Part shown: positions 48,425 to 57,048 of the stretch, piece by piece | How the letters are laid out: each line of letters begins with the position of its first letter | Numbering within the stretch: the stretch's first letter is position 1 | Assembly (NCBI GenBank): GCA_902611145.1 | Contig: CACLYO010000006.1 | Coordinates: forward strand, 1 to 64,000 | Reading direction: 5' to 3' | Source: an uncultured Pelagibacteraceae bacterium | Lineage (GTDB): Bacteria > Pseudomonadota > Alphaproteobacteria > Pelagibacterales > Pelagibacteraceae | Length of the DNA: 64,000 bases | Notes under the pieces: model-generated | Database searches by the model: none | The model's input: the letters and a program-made list of their open reading frames with translations, nothing else | Told to the model about the DNA's origin: nothing | Position numbers and translations under genes: made by a program

Positions 48425-48775
48425 TTAAAAAATTGTAGCTCCAAAAACTTTAATTTGATCGCCTTCTTCACCTAGGACCAGTCGGCCTAAAAACTCTCCA
48501 GGTATTTTAGTGCTAGTCTGTTTATATAGTACCGTGACATACAAACCTCTTCTAATACAGCCAAACGCCTTACATCCTTCAGCCAATGTAGATATAAGTT
48601 CATTGTTAGCCCACTGCTTACCAAGCTCAACCTCATTAGCTCCATAAAGCATCTGGGATGATAGATCTCTGGTAAAACCACCATAATCTTTAATATTTGA
48701 TGATTTTATTAAATTATCCCAAATTGGTTCAGCAATTTTTATTAATTCTTCGTCGGACTTATCTATAATGCTCAT
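48425..48775 (-). CDS. Uncharacterised 116-aa protein immediately downstream of aprA
   Basis: A soluble 116-residue protein without signal peptide or membrane segment. The N-terminal half is helical and acidic (DKSDEELIKIAEPIWDNLI), followed by a GGFTRDLS stretch, and the C-terminal half is strand-rich (GLYVTVLYKQ; FLGRLVLGEEG). Two cysteines sit in EGCKAFGCIRRG (C-x4-C). No family recognised. The gene starts 17 nt after the aprA stop codon, so it is cotranscribed. It may be an electron or sulfur carrier, an assembly factor, or a regulator of AprBA. Confidence 0.75.
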   Translation of the reverse strand: MSIIDKSDEELIKIAEPIWDNLIKSSNIKDYGGFTRDLSSQMLYGANEVELGKQWANNELISTLAEGCKAFGCIRRGLYVTVLYKQTSTKIPGEFLGRLVLGEEGDQIKVFGATIF

Positions 48776-48792
48776 TAGATTTATATTATATT

Positions 48793-50649
48793 TTAAGAAG
48801 CTTGTTTTTTCTCTTTTTCATCTACAATGTGATAAACAGGAACTTTTTCTAAAGTAAATTTACCAGTTTTAGGGTCTCTTCTTGATACTGTTAAACAATG
48901 CCAATTTTCGTCATCTAGTTTTAAATGATCTCCTCTATAATAGTAACCTGGCCAACGTGTTTCTTCACGGAACATCGTATGTTCCGTAACACACTGCGAA
49001 GTAAGAGCTCTATGTTTTAACTCCCAGGCACGCATTAGTTGATGATAGTCTTCAGCACCAACATTTTCTAAATCTTCCTGTAGCCATTGAAGTAGCTCCA
49101 GCCCTTTTTTAAGCATATTAGCGTTGGTCATATAGTTGGTAGCTATGCCACCTACATATTCATCCATAATTCTTTGAAGTCTCTGAAGTCCTTGAATTGG
49201 AGAAATATAGCTTGGAGATACCGTACCTCCTGTAATTTCATTTCTACCAACAGTATAATTCTCTAATGGTTTATAAATAATCTCTTTAAAATTTTCACAC
49301 TGCGTGTCAGATACTTTGATCTCTTCAGCTTTTTTATCTTGTATGTATTTTACTGCAGCTTTTGCAGCTAAACGACCTTCAGTAAAAGATCCAGACGAAA
49401 ACTTGTGAGCACTTCCACCTACTGTATCTCCTGCTCCAAAAAGACCTTCGACAGTTAACATTCTATTATATCCCCAAAAATATTCTGGAGGTGAAAGATC
49501 TTCTGGACCACTCACCCACGCACCTGAACAGGTTGCGTGTGAACCCATAACATATGGTTCTGACGTAGTTAATTCAGGATTAGTATATTTTGGATCAATG
49601 TTTTGTGATGCCCATACAACTGCCTGTCCAACTGTCATCCCTAAGAAATTTTCCCATCCAACTGTTTCTAAATGTGGGTCTTGAAATGCTTCCGTAGTGA
49701 CCATATGAATTGGTCCACCTCCTGCCATTGTTTCTTGGATAAAAGCATGATTACGTAAACAAGTTGGTGTTGGATGATGATCTATATACTCACCGACCAT
49801 TTCTTTAGTATGTTCATACCATTTTTTTTCATAATTTTCTCCATTAGCATTTTGAGTATAAGTTTTTAGATGTAAAAAATATGCTCCAACTGGTCCATAC
49901 CCATCTTTAAATCTGCATAAAACAATTCTATTTTCCATTTGAGTCATTTTAGCGCCAACAGCAATTGGTAATGCATAAGCAGAACCATTGCTCCAAGGTG
50001 CATACCAAGTTCTACCCATCCCTTCGCCAACAGCTCTTGGTTTAAATATATGTGATGCTCCACCTGCTGCAACTATTACTGTTTTTGCTCTAAAGACATA
50101 GTAGTCTCCTGTTCTCATGTTAAATCCTACAGCTCCACCTACTCTGTTTTCTTTTGTTTCATCCATAAGAAGATGTGTAATCATAATTCTATTATATATT
50201 TTATCAGCAGATTTTTTTGCAGCTTCAGCGACAATTGGTTTATAACTCTCTCCATGTATCATTATCTGCCATTTACCTTCTCTTAGATAACGTCCAGTTT
50301 TTTCATTCTTCATCATGGGTAAACCCCATTCATCAAACATATGTACCGTTGAGTCTACATGTCGAGCCATGTCATAACCTAGATCTTCTCTAACCATGCC
50401 CATTAAATCATTACGAGCATACCTAACATGGTCTTCGGGTTGATTTTCATCCCATTGCATTCCCATATAACAGTTGATTGCATATAAGCCTTGAGCAACA
50501 GCACCACTTCTATCTATATTGGCTTTTTCAACGCAAATAATTTTTAGATCTCTCCCCCAATGTCTTGCTTCAAAAGCGGCACCTGTTCCGGCCATTCCTC
50601 CACCAACAACTAAAACATCACAATCTTCAAAGATAGTTTTTTTAGACAT
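48793..50649 (-). CDS. aprA: Adenylylsulfate reductase subunit alpha
   Basis: FAD subunit of dissimilatory-type APS reductase, which interconverts APS and sulfite + AMP. The 618-residue protein has the FAD motif VLVVGGGMAGTGAAFEARHWG at about 13-33, ENRIVLCRFKDGYGPVGAYFLHLKTYTQN (active-site Arg region), TCLRNHAFIQETMAGGGPIHM and SSGSFTEGRLAAKAAVKYI. Its start overlaps the aprB stop by one base. SAR11 is known to carry aprBA of the sulfur-oxidiser lineage without sulfate-reducing genes; the likely direction is sulfite oxidation. Confidence 0.95.
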   Translation of the reverse strand: MSKKTIFEDCDVLVVGGGMAGTGAAFEARHWGRDLKIICVEKANIDRSGAVAQGLYAINCYMGMQWDENQPEDHVRYARNDLMGMVREDLGYDMARHVDSTVHMFDEWGLPMMKNEKTGRYLREGKWQIMIHGESYKPIVAEAAKKSADKIYNRIMITHLLMDETKENRVGGAVGFNMRTGDYYVFRAKTVIVAAGGASHIFKPRAVGEGMGRTWYAPWSNGSAYALPIAVGAKMTQMENRIVLCRFKDGYGPVGAYFLHLKTYTQNANGENYEKKWYEHTKEMVGEYIDHHPTPTCLRNHAFIQETMAGGGPIHMVTTEAFQDPHLETVGWENFLGMTVGQAVVWASQNIDPKYTNPELTTSEPYVMGSHATCSGAWVSGPEDLSPPEYFWGYNRMLTVEGLFGAGDTVGGSAHKFSSGSFTEGRLAAKAAVKYIQDKKAEEIKVSDTQCENFKEIIYKPLENYTVGRNEITGGTVSPSYISPIQGLQRLQRIMDEYVGGIATNYMTNANMLKKGLELLQWLQEDLENVGAEDYHQLMRAWELKHRALTSQCVTEHTMFREETRWPGYYYRGDHLKLDDENWHCLTVSRRDPKTGKFTLEKVPVYHIVDEKEKKQAS

Positions 50650-51119
50650 TAATAATAAACACCTTTTTTAAAAGCACTTTTTTCTACTTTGGGTAATTCT
50701 TTTTTTGTATTTAAACCCTCCGGTTCTGAATAAAGAATTTGTGAATTTATTTCTCCTTGGTTTGGTTTGTCAGCATCTGCAAGCTTTGGAATAAATTTTC
50801 CCCAAGGTTTTGTTGTTATTGGAGATACAAAGTCTTTTACTGTTCCATTTCTAAATTTAATTTTCCAAGAGATTGTTCCTTTTTCTTCTTCTCTTCTTAC
50901 TCTTACACTGTGGCCCATAGGAGCAAAGTCAGCATAACCTCTAACGTCTATTGCATGGTTAGGGCAAGCCTTAACACATGAATAACATTCCCAACAAAAA
51001 TTTGGTTCAATATTTTTTGCACGTCTAATAGTTTCATCAATATGCATTATATCAGATGGGCAAATATCAACACAGTGACCACAGCCATCGCAACGCGTCA
51101 TGTATACAAAAGTTGACAT
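50649..51119 (-). CDS. aprB: Adenylylsulfate reductase subunit beta (two [4Fe-4S])
   Basis: A 156-residue ferredoxin-type electron-transfer subunit. Cluster 1 ligands are Cys10, 13, 16 and 20; cluster 2 ligands are Cys42, 45, 48 and 52 (CWECYSCVKACP). After the clusters comes the AprB-specific tail with VRGYADFAPMGHSVRVRREEEKG, which wraps around AprA. It is between aprM (28 nt away) and aprA (1-nt overlap). Confidence 0.95.
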   Translation of the reverse strand: MSTFVYMTRCDGCGHCVDICPSDIMHIDETIRRAKNIEPNFCWECYSCVKACPNHAIDVRGYADFAPMGHSVRVRREEEKGTISWKIKFRNGTVKDFVSPITTKPWGKFIPKLADADKPNQGEINSQILYSEPEGLNTKKELPKVEKSAFKKGVYY

Positions 51120-51147
51120 AATTTATTTTATTCCTTTCAAAATCATA

Positions 51148-51948
51148 TTAATAATGTTTTGGATTCTCTCTACTTATACCTAATCCAAATTGTTTTGGCG
51201 CATCAGATTCCGGCGGCAAATTGTCTCTAGATCCATCAGCTTCTGCTAAATTTTTTTGTATTGCCGCGCCTGGTTTATAAAACATGTGTGCAAATTTAGA
51301 CCAATATACTCCACCAAATAAAACTAGATTTGATAAAATAAATAAAACTAAAAAAGCTTTATCATCCCATCTATCATTTAAATTTAAAGATTGTAAATAA
51401 GACCAAATTAAACCAAACAAAGATGAAGCAACAAGAGCAAGAACAAATAAATCTGCTTTTATAATTCTGTACCAAGGTTGAGCTTCTGAATAAACATCTA
51501 CTCTTAAAAAAAACCAAAACCATCCTCCCCCTATAACTGTCATCATAGCTCCTACATGCCAAATTATAGGCCAAAAAGATGGGGTATCAGAAGATGGGTT
51601 TGAATAGCAAAAAATCATTATTGCTGATCCTACCCAAAATAAAATTGTTCCATACATTCCAAGTAAATGGGCAGCTCTTCTTTTTCCAGTTCCAAGTTCA
51701 GAAGTGGTAGCTATATCGCTTACAATTGTTTTAGAAATTACAGATATTCTTTCTCCTGTACTTAACGTTTTTGTAGCAGACAATTTTGCTTTTTTTGCGT
51801 TTTCAAAAAAATATTTAACATTTTTTTTATGAATAATATCTACAAGAGTCCCAACAGCAATCAGAACTATCATTAATATAACAAAAGTCTGCATATATAT
51901 TGGTGATACAGTTTCTGCTAAAATTGCAAATGGATTTGCTAATATCAT
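51148..51948 (-). CDS. aprM: AprM-type membrane anchor of adenylylsulfate reductase
   Basis: A 266-residue membrane protein with about five helices and a long cytosolic loop after helix 1. Histidines in RRAAHLLGMYG, WPIIWHVGAMM and WSKFAHMFYKPG are placed to bind heme b, as in the AprM/HdrE-like cytochrome b subunits. AprM links AprBA to the quinone pool and replaces the Qmo complex in one group of sulfur oxidisers. No qmoABC is seen here. It is the first gene of the apr operon. Confidence 0.85.
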   Translation of the reverse strand: MILANPFAILAETVSPIYMQTFVILMIVLIAVGTLVDIIHKKNVKYFFENAKKAKLSATKTLSTGERISVISKTIVSDIATTSELGTGKRRAAHLLGMYGTILFWVGSAIMIFCYSNPSSDTPSFWPIIWHVGAMMTVIGGGWFWFFLRVDVYSEAQPWYRIIKADLFVLALVASSLFGLIWSYLQSLNLNDRWDDKAFLVLFILSNLVLFGGVYWSKFAHMFYKPGAAIQKNLAEADGSRDNLPPESDAPKQFGLGISRENPKHY

Positions 51949-51999
51949 AATGATTTTATCCCCCTAGATGAAAGTATTTAGTATAGATGTCAAAATAGA

Positions 52000-52773
52000 T
52001 CAACTGTTATATAAAGGACAGTTCGTAACAGCTTTTTGATAAATTCTCGATAAAACTCTATAGTTTTTTAAACTTTTTCTTTTCCAAAATGGTTTTTCAA
52101 TATAATTTACAGAAACTACGCCTTTACCTGATCCAATAACAATGATTTCATCATAACCAGAAAGTGAATCAATAAAAATATTCTTTTTTCTTATTTTTTT
52201 CAACTTTTTAAAAAAAAATTTAAAAGTAGTACCTTTATAAAAATCATTTATAGGTGAATATATTTTATTTTTTTTTATAAATAAAAGATTGGAAGTTCCG
52301 GTTTCTAATATTTTATTATCTTTATACAAAGCTATATCAGATTTGCTTGTATTCATTTTTTTTAAATAACTTAGAATTTTTTTATATTTTAAGTTTTTAT
52401 ATTCTGGGTCTATTCTTTTATAATTGATCAATTTAAGAGTAAAATTCAATTTTGGTTTTATTCTCTTTCTTAACGAAACAGATATCATTTTATTATTTAC
52501 TGCTACTCTAAACAAATGATCATAACTTCTATATTTACTAATGTTCAATTTAATCAAATTAAGAATATTTTTTTTAATATTTTTCTTACTAATTTTATAA
52601 ACTTTTAAAGACCTAAACAAATTATCAATATGATTTTTAAAAAATAAAATTTTTGGAGGTTTTCCTAAAACTCTCATAGTTGTAAAAACTCCTTGGGAAT
52701 TCCAAAGATCTTTAAACTTAATTTCTTTTAGATCTTTATGCCGATAAGATTTTTTTAATAATAATTTTACCAT
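52000..52773 (-). CDS. pabC: Aminodeoxychorismate lyase-type class IV aminotransferase-fold protein
   Basis: A 257-residue protein of the PLP fold-type IV family. GVFTTMRVLGKPP matches the usual GVFETIR start; KSDIALYKDNKILETGTSNLLFI is the E-T-(G/S)-xN motif, and GSGKGVVSV the C-terminal part. The lysine of the internal aldimine would be in the SYDHLFRVAV to INYKRIDPEYKNLKY region (TNYKR-like). It follows pabA with a 38-nt overlap and completes the pabB-pabA-pabC set, so it likely releases pyruvate from aminodeoxychorismate to give p-aminobenzoate. Confidence 0.78.
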   Translation of the reverse strand: MVKLLLKKSYRHKDLKEIKFKDLWNSQGVFTTMRVLGKPPKILFFKNHIDNLFRSLKVYKISKKNIKKNILNLIKLNISKYRSYDHLFRVAVNNKMISVSLRKRIKPKLNFTLKLINYKRIDPEYKNLKYKKILSYLKKMNTSKSDIALYKDNKILETGTSNLLFIKKNKIYSPINDFYKGTTFKFFFKKLKKIRKKNIFIDSLSGYDEIIVIGSGKGVVSVNYIEKPFWKRKSLKNYRVLSRIYQKAVTNCPLYNS

Positions 52774-53293
52774 TTTCAGTTAAAAAGGATTCTGGATGAA
52801 ATTGAAAACCATAAATATTGTTTTTTATATCTTCAATAGCCATTGGTATATTTGATTTAGCACATCGCATAGTTATTTTTAAATTATTTGACTTAAAAGG
52901 TTCATGCAATTTTAAAGAATGATATCTACCTACATTAAAAAATTTATTTTTTTTAAATAACTTACTTTCTTTTGTTACTTTTACCTTAGATTGATACCCA
53001 TGAAATATATTCTTCTGCTGAATTATTTTTCCTTTTTCATTGAACAATATTAATTGATAACCTAAACAAATTCCAATTATTTTCTTTTTTCCTTTATACC
53101 TTTTATAAATTTTTGAAGTTAAAGGATAATCCTTTGGAGATCCTGGGCCAGGCGATAAAACAATAACATCTGATTGGTCTAATTTTTTTTTATCAATATC
53201 AAAGTAATTAGTGCAATAAACTGTATCAAAGTTTGAAAATTGATGTACAACATTCCAAGTGAAAGAGTCCTGATGATCAATAATATAAATCAT
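52736..53293 (-). CDS. pabA: Aminodeoxychorismate/anthranilate synthase glutamine amidotransferase
   Basis: Class I glutamine amidotransferase that provides ammonia for PabB or TrpE. The nucleophile Cys76 is in IIGICLGYQLI, the His/Glu pair is in FQFHPESFL, and the oxyanion loop is VLSPGPGSPKDYP. 185 residues is the normal length. It overlaps pabB by 4 nt. Because PabA and TrpG are alike, the pabC neighbour is what suggests folate precursor synthesis. Confidence 0.82.
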   Translation of the reverse strand: MIYIIDHQDSFTWNVVHQFSNFDTVYCTNYFDIDKKKLDQSDVIVLSPGPGSPKDYPLTSKIYKRYKGKKKIIGICLGYQLILFNEKGKIIQQKNIFHGYQSKVKVTKESKLFKKNKFFNVGRYHSLKLHEPFKSNNLKITMRCAKSNIPMAIEDIKNNIYGFQFHPESFLTENGKIIIKKILSA

Positions 53294-54507
53294 TTATAAA
53301 GTTCCAATAACGATTTTGCTTTAATAAAGTTTTCATTAAATTCTTTTTTAGAAGAACTATCCAATACAACGCCTGAAGCAGCAGATATTTCTGATATATT
53401 TTTATAATTTAATATTGATCTTATAATAATGTTGAATCTCATGTCGTAATTAAATTTTATGTAACCAAAACTACCGGTAAAGATATTTCTATCTTCTTTT
53501 TCTTGTTTGTTTAAAAGTTCTAGAGTTCTAATCTTTGGACATCCAATTACAGAACCTCCTGGCATCATAGCTTTTATTATATCTTTTGGGTTTATATTAT
53601 TTTTTAATTTTCCTTGAATTGTTGTTACGTAGTGAAAGAGATGTTTATATTCTTCTACAAATTTTTTTTTTAAAATTTTTACAGAATTTGAAATACAAAT
53701 TTTTGAAAGATCACTTCTTTCCATATCAACAATCATGTTATGTTCTTTTGTTTCTTTATTGTTAGATCTGAAGAATTTTAAAGCTATATTTTTATTCAAT
53801 TTATTATTTTTTTTTAAAGTTCCTGCTATAGGCTTTGTTATAATAGTTTTTCCTTTTTTATCTATTAAAGTCTCTGGTGAGCAACTAACAATTGAAAAAT
53901 CTTTGTCTCTAATCATAAAAGATTCGGGAGAGGAATTTACCTTCATTAATTTCCAGAAAAAATTAATGGGGTTAATTATTGATTTATTCTTATACTTTGT
54001 ACAAATTTTAATTTGATAAGTTTCGCCTTGTTTTATTTTTTTTGAAAATAAATCAAATATTCTTTTATATTTTAGATAATTAATATTTAATTTAAATGAA
54101 CTTAAAATTTTTGTCTGATTAAAATATTTTTTAAATTTTATATTTTTTTTTGTTGAAAAAACTTTTATATCCTTTCTTATTTTAATCAATGTTTCGGGTT
54201 TATAAAATATACCTTTGTAAAAATTTAATTTTTTTTGATTATTTAATTTTATATTTAAAATATTACATAGAATCTCGTATCCAAAAAAACCAATATAAAG
54301 ATCTGTTTCTTTTTTATATTTTTTATTTTTTTTAAGTAAATTAAAAAAAATATTAATATTTTTATTTGTTAAAATAATTTTTTTAGAAAAATCAGTATAT
54401 AAATTATACCCATCTTTAACTTTGTATATAATTAATGTCTTATTAGAATTATATAACCTATCCAAATAAGAATTAAATTTCAGATTATGCGATTTGTGGT
54501 CTTTCAA
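53290..54507 (-). CDS. pabB: Chorismate-binding enzyme (PabB-like, PIAGT type)
   Basis: A 405-residue chorismate-utilising enzyme. Motifs: QIKICTKYKN, SPETLIDKKGKTIITKPIAGTLKK, KEHNMIVDMERSDLS, MMPGGSVIGCPKIRTLELL and EISAASGVVLDS. The PIAGT loop has Ala where classical PabB has Lys (PIKGT), which is also the TrpE form; a PIAGT subclass of PabB exists. The N-terminal part is shorter than in TrpE. Genetic context with pabC favours aminodeoxychorismate synthase over anthranilate synthase. Confidence 0.8.
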   Translation of the reverse strand: MKDHKSHNLKFNSYLDRLYNSNKTLIIYKVKDGYNLYTDFSKKIILTNKNINIFFNLLKKNKKYKKETDLYIGFFGYEILCNILNIKLNNQKKLNFYKGIFYKPETLIKIRKDIKVFSTKKNIKFKKYFNQTKILSSFKLNINYLKYKRIFDLFSKKIKQGETYQIKICTKYKNKSIINPINFFWKLMKVNSSPESFMIRDKDFSIVSCSPETLIDKKGKTIITKPIAGTLKKNNKLNKNIALKFFRSNNKETKEHNMIVDMERSDLSKICISNSVKILKKKFVEEYKHLFHYVTTIQGKLKNNINPKDIIKAMMPGGSVIGCPKIRTLELLNKQEKEDRNIFTGSFGYIKFNYDMRFNIIIRSILNYKNISEISAASGVVLDSSSKKEFNENFIKAKSLLELYK

Positions 54508-55705
54508 TTGCTTTCTCTTTTATTGGTAAATGTATCAACCCAGCAAATAAAGATAAAGCTATCGAAATGTACCAGGCATAATTAAGAGAACCATATAAAT
54601 CATGAAATAAACCACCAAGATAAGCTCCAAGGAATGATCCGATTTGATGACTTAAAAAGACAAACCCATATAGCAAAGTTATATATTTTGTACCAAAAAT
54701 ATGTCCAACTATTCCATTTGTTGGTGGAACAGTTGCTAACCATAAATAACCAAATGTTATTCCAAAAATTAAAGCATTAACTACACTTGGAGGCATAAAA
54801 ACAAAATACATCAGCGAAACTCCTCTTAGTAAATAAATCGCACTTAACAATTTTTTTTTGCTAATTTTAGTAGATAGATATCCGCTACTTAATGTACCAA
54901 AAACATTAAATAATCCTATAAGAGCTAGAATTGCTGTGGCAGTCCAATCTTCAAGTCCTTTATCTCTTATATGCATGGGTATATGTGTCGCGACTAGCGC
55001 TATGTGCCATCCACAAACAAAAAAGCCTAACGTTAGATAATTAAAGCTTTTATTTGTAAAAGCTTCTTTCATTGCTTCCATAGCTGTTTGTTTATTATAA
55101 TTTTCATGCTTAAGTTCTTGAGTGGGTGTTGATAAAAATAAAGAAATCAACAAACCTGCCATAAGCATAAATAAAAATATAACTAATGTTGTATTCCAAC
55201 CATATTCCATTAGCGTATATCTTGTATACATAGGAGATACAAAATATCCAAAAGAACCAGCTGAAGTAACTATTCCTGTTGCTATAGTTCTTGTATTTAA
55301 AGGAAAATGTTTAGCTACAATTGAAACAGGAATGCTGATTGCGGTAGCACCCAAGCCAATACCGATTAAAATTCCAATGTCAAATGTAAACCAAGATCCA
55401 GTATTGGGCCCATAATTTAAAAAATAAACTCCAGCAATATAAAAAAGGAAGCCCGTAAAGACAGCTATTTTTCCACCATACTTATCAGTGACGATTCCAA
55501 AAATTGGACCAAGTAGTCCCCAAAAAAGTAATTGTATGCCCATTGCAAATCCAAAATCAGTTTGGGTACAACCAAGATCAACCTCAAAATCGAAAAAAAA
55601 AAGTCCAAAGGTTTGTCTAATTCCCAGAGAAATTATAACAACTAAGCATGCGGCTACTAAAGTTACTAAGGCAGCTTTATTTGGGAAAAAATCTTTTTTA
55701 ATCAT
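54485..55705 (-). CDS. Major facilitator superfamily transporter
   Basis: A 406-residue transporter with 12 predicted helices. GIRQTFGLFFFDFEVDLGCTQTDFG and IVTDKYGGKIAVFTGFLFYIAG (the loop 2-3 DKYGGK is a version of the MFS motif) resemble the oxalate/formate antiporter and monocarboxylate-like branch. The substrate is unknown. It overlaps metC by 4 nt and pabB by 23 nt, so it is inside the operon; export or import linked to folate or methionine metabolism is only a guess. Confidence 0.85.
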   Translation of the reverse strand: MIKKDFFPNKAALVTLVAACLVVIISLGIRQTFGLFFFDFEVDLGCTQTDFGFAMGIQLLFWGLLGPIFGIVTDKYGGKIAVFTGFLFYIAGVYFLNYGPNTGSWFTFDIGILIGIGLGATAISIPVSIVAKHFPLNTRTIATGIVTSAGSFGYFVSPMYTRYTLMEYGWNTTLVIFLFMLMAGLLISLFLSTPTQELKHENYNKQTAMEAMKEAFTNKSFNYLTLGFFVCGWHIALVATHIPMHIRDKGLEDWTATAILALIGLFNVFGTLSSGYLSTKISKKKLLSAIYLLRGVSLMYFVFMPPSVVNALIFGITFGYLWLATVPPTNGIVGHIFGTKYITLLYGFVFLSHQIGSFLGAYLGGLFHDLYGSLNYAWYISIALSLFAGLIHLPIKEKAIERPQIA

Positions 55706-56877
55706 TTAATAAACTTCAGGCATCTTTTTAAATCTTGAATTAAATCTTTAGGATCCTCTAAACCTATATGAAGTCTTACTAAATGTTCATCTTTTGCTAA
55801 ATTTAAAAATTTTCTATTACCTTGTTCTCGAATTTCTTGATGTAATGCGAGACTTTCAAAGCCTCCCCAACTATAACCATAACCAAATAATTTCAAAGAA
55901 TTTACAAATTTAAGGATAGATTTTTTATTTTTTGCCTTGATTCTTAAGCCCATTAATCCCGAAGCACCTGAGTAATACTTTTTCCACATTCTAAAATTAA
56001 ATGAATCTTTTTTGTAAGGATATAAAAGTTTTATTTTTTTATTTTTAGATAAAAATGCTGCAACTTTTCTTGCATTTTCTTGATGTTTATCCAAACGAAG
56101 ATCTAGTGTTCTTAATCCTCTTGTAATCAAGTATGCATCATCTGGACCTAGTCTTAAACCAGTAACTTTGTTTGCTTTTTCAACAAGCTTAAAAACTTTT
56201 TTATTAACGGCTAAACTTCCTCCCATAACATCAGAATGCCCAGAATAATATTTGGTTGCTGAAACAATTGACATATCAAAACCTATTTTCATTGGTTTAA
56301 AAAAATATGGTGTAGCCCATGTGTTATCTATTGCTGTAAATATTTTATTTTTTTTTGCTATTGAAATCACTTTAGATAAATCTTGAAATTCAAAAGAATT
56401 ACTCCCTGGACTTTCAACAAAAATTAGTTTTGTTTTTTTTGTTATTTTTTTTCTTAAAGTATTTAAATCATGTGGATTATAAAAAATCGTTTTAATATTA
56501 AAGTTTTTTAAATAATCTTCAGTTAAAAAACGTGTTGGAGAGTAAACTGGATCAGAAACTAAAATTTCATCACCAGGACGTACGACGCTAATTATAGATA
56601 AAAAAACTGAACCAAAGCCAGTCGGAGTTAAAAAAACATGATAACATTCTTCGATTTTTGTTAATATTTTTTGAAGTATATGTGTTGTTGAAGTTCCTTG
56701 TCTTCCATAGTCAAAATGACCACCAGTTGGGTCTTTTTTATATTTATTTTGAGTTTTCCTAATATCTTGTATTGATTTAAATATAATCGTAGATGCTCTA
56801 ACTACAGGTGGATTAACTGACTGATTATGAAAATCTTTTGCTGTATGTTTCAAAAAAGTTTTAAAAGAATAGCTCAT
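55702..56877 (-). CDS. metC: Cystathionine beta-lyase (Cys/Met PLP enzyme)
   Basis: A 391-residue PLP enzyme of the Cys/Met metabolism family. The active-site lysine is in SIVSATKYYSGHSDVMGG; other motifs are YGRQGTSTTHILQKIL, TAIDNTWATPYFFKPM and WGGFESLALHQ, the last characteristic of MetC rather than MetB. It would cleave cystathionine to homocysteine, pyruvate and ammonia. It is the first gene of the metC-MFS-pabBAC operon and is divergent from the small basic peptide gene by 76 bp. Confidence 0.88.
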   Translation of the reverse strand: MSYSFKTFLKHTAKDFHNQSVNPPVVRASTIIFKSIQDIRKTQNKYKKDPTGGHFDYGRQGTSTTHILQKILTKIEECYHVFLTPTGFGSVFLSIISVVRPGDEILVSDPVYSPTRFLTEDYLKNFNIKTIFYNPHDLNTLRKKITKKTKLIFVESPGSNSFEFQDLSKVISIAKKNKIFTAIDNTWATPYFFKPMKIGFDMSIVSATKYYSGHSDVMGGSLAVNKKVFKLVEKANKVTGLRLGPDDAYLITRGLRTLDLRLDKHQENARKVAAFLSKNKKIKLLYPYKKDSFNFRMWKKYYSGASGLMGLRIKAKNKKSILKFVNSLKLFGYGYSWGGFESLALHQEIREQGNRKFLNLAKDEHLVRLHIGLEDPKDLIQDLKRCLKFIK

Positions 56878-56953
56878 AAAAAAATTTGATAAGTTTTAAT
56901 GACAATGCTATATCCATTATATAAGTCAATAAAATTGTAATATTAAGGAGATT

Positions 56954-57037
56954 ATGGGGTACCCAAAAAAACATAGAGGCCGTAGAAAAATGGGCTCAAA
57001 AAAAAGAAGAGCTAGAAAAAAAAATAAAAAAAAGTAA
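56954..57037 (+). CDS. Very small basic protein (27 aa), possible ribosomal bS22/COX24-like peptide
   Basis: A strong Shine-Dalgarno TAAGGAG precedes ATG 4 nt away. The product is MGYPKKHRGRRKMGSKKRR then ARKKNKKK, about 60% Arg/Lys, without hydrophobic residues. The RRKM.SKK-type core recalls the short AURKAIP1/COX24-domain ribosomal proteins (bS22) and other tiny basic ribosome proteins such as bTHX; this likeness is by eye. The gene contains a poly-A run where the exact count decides the frame: with eight A after the serine's TC the frame is open to the TAA at about 57037; with nine it would end after 20 residues. It precedes the membrane protein gene by 11 nt. Confidence 0.6.
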   Translation: MGYPKKHRGRRKMGSKKRRARKKNKKK

Positions 57038-57048
57038 TTTAGCCTAAA

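Noticed and set aside
56878-56953. Possible SAM riboswitch upstream of metC
   Set aside because: The gap of 76 bp has no recognisable SAM riboswitch helices, and it must also hold the leader of the divergent small gene.
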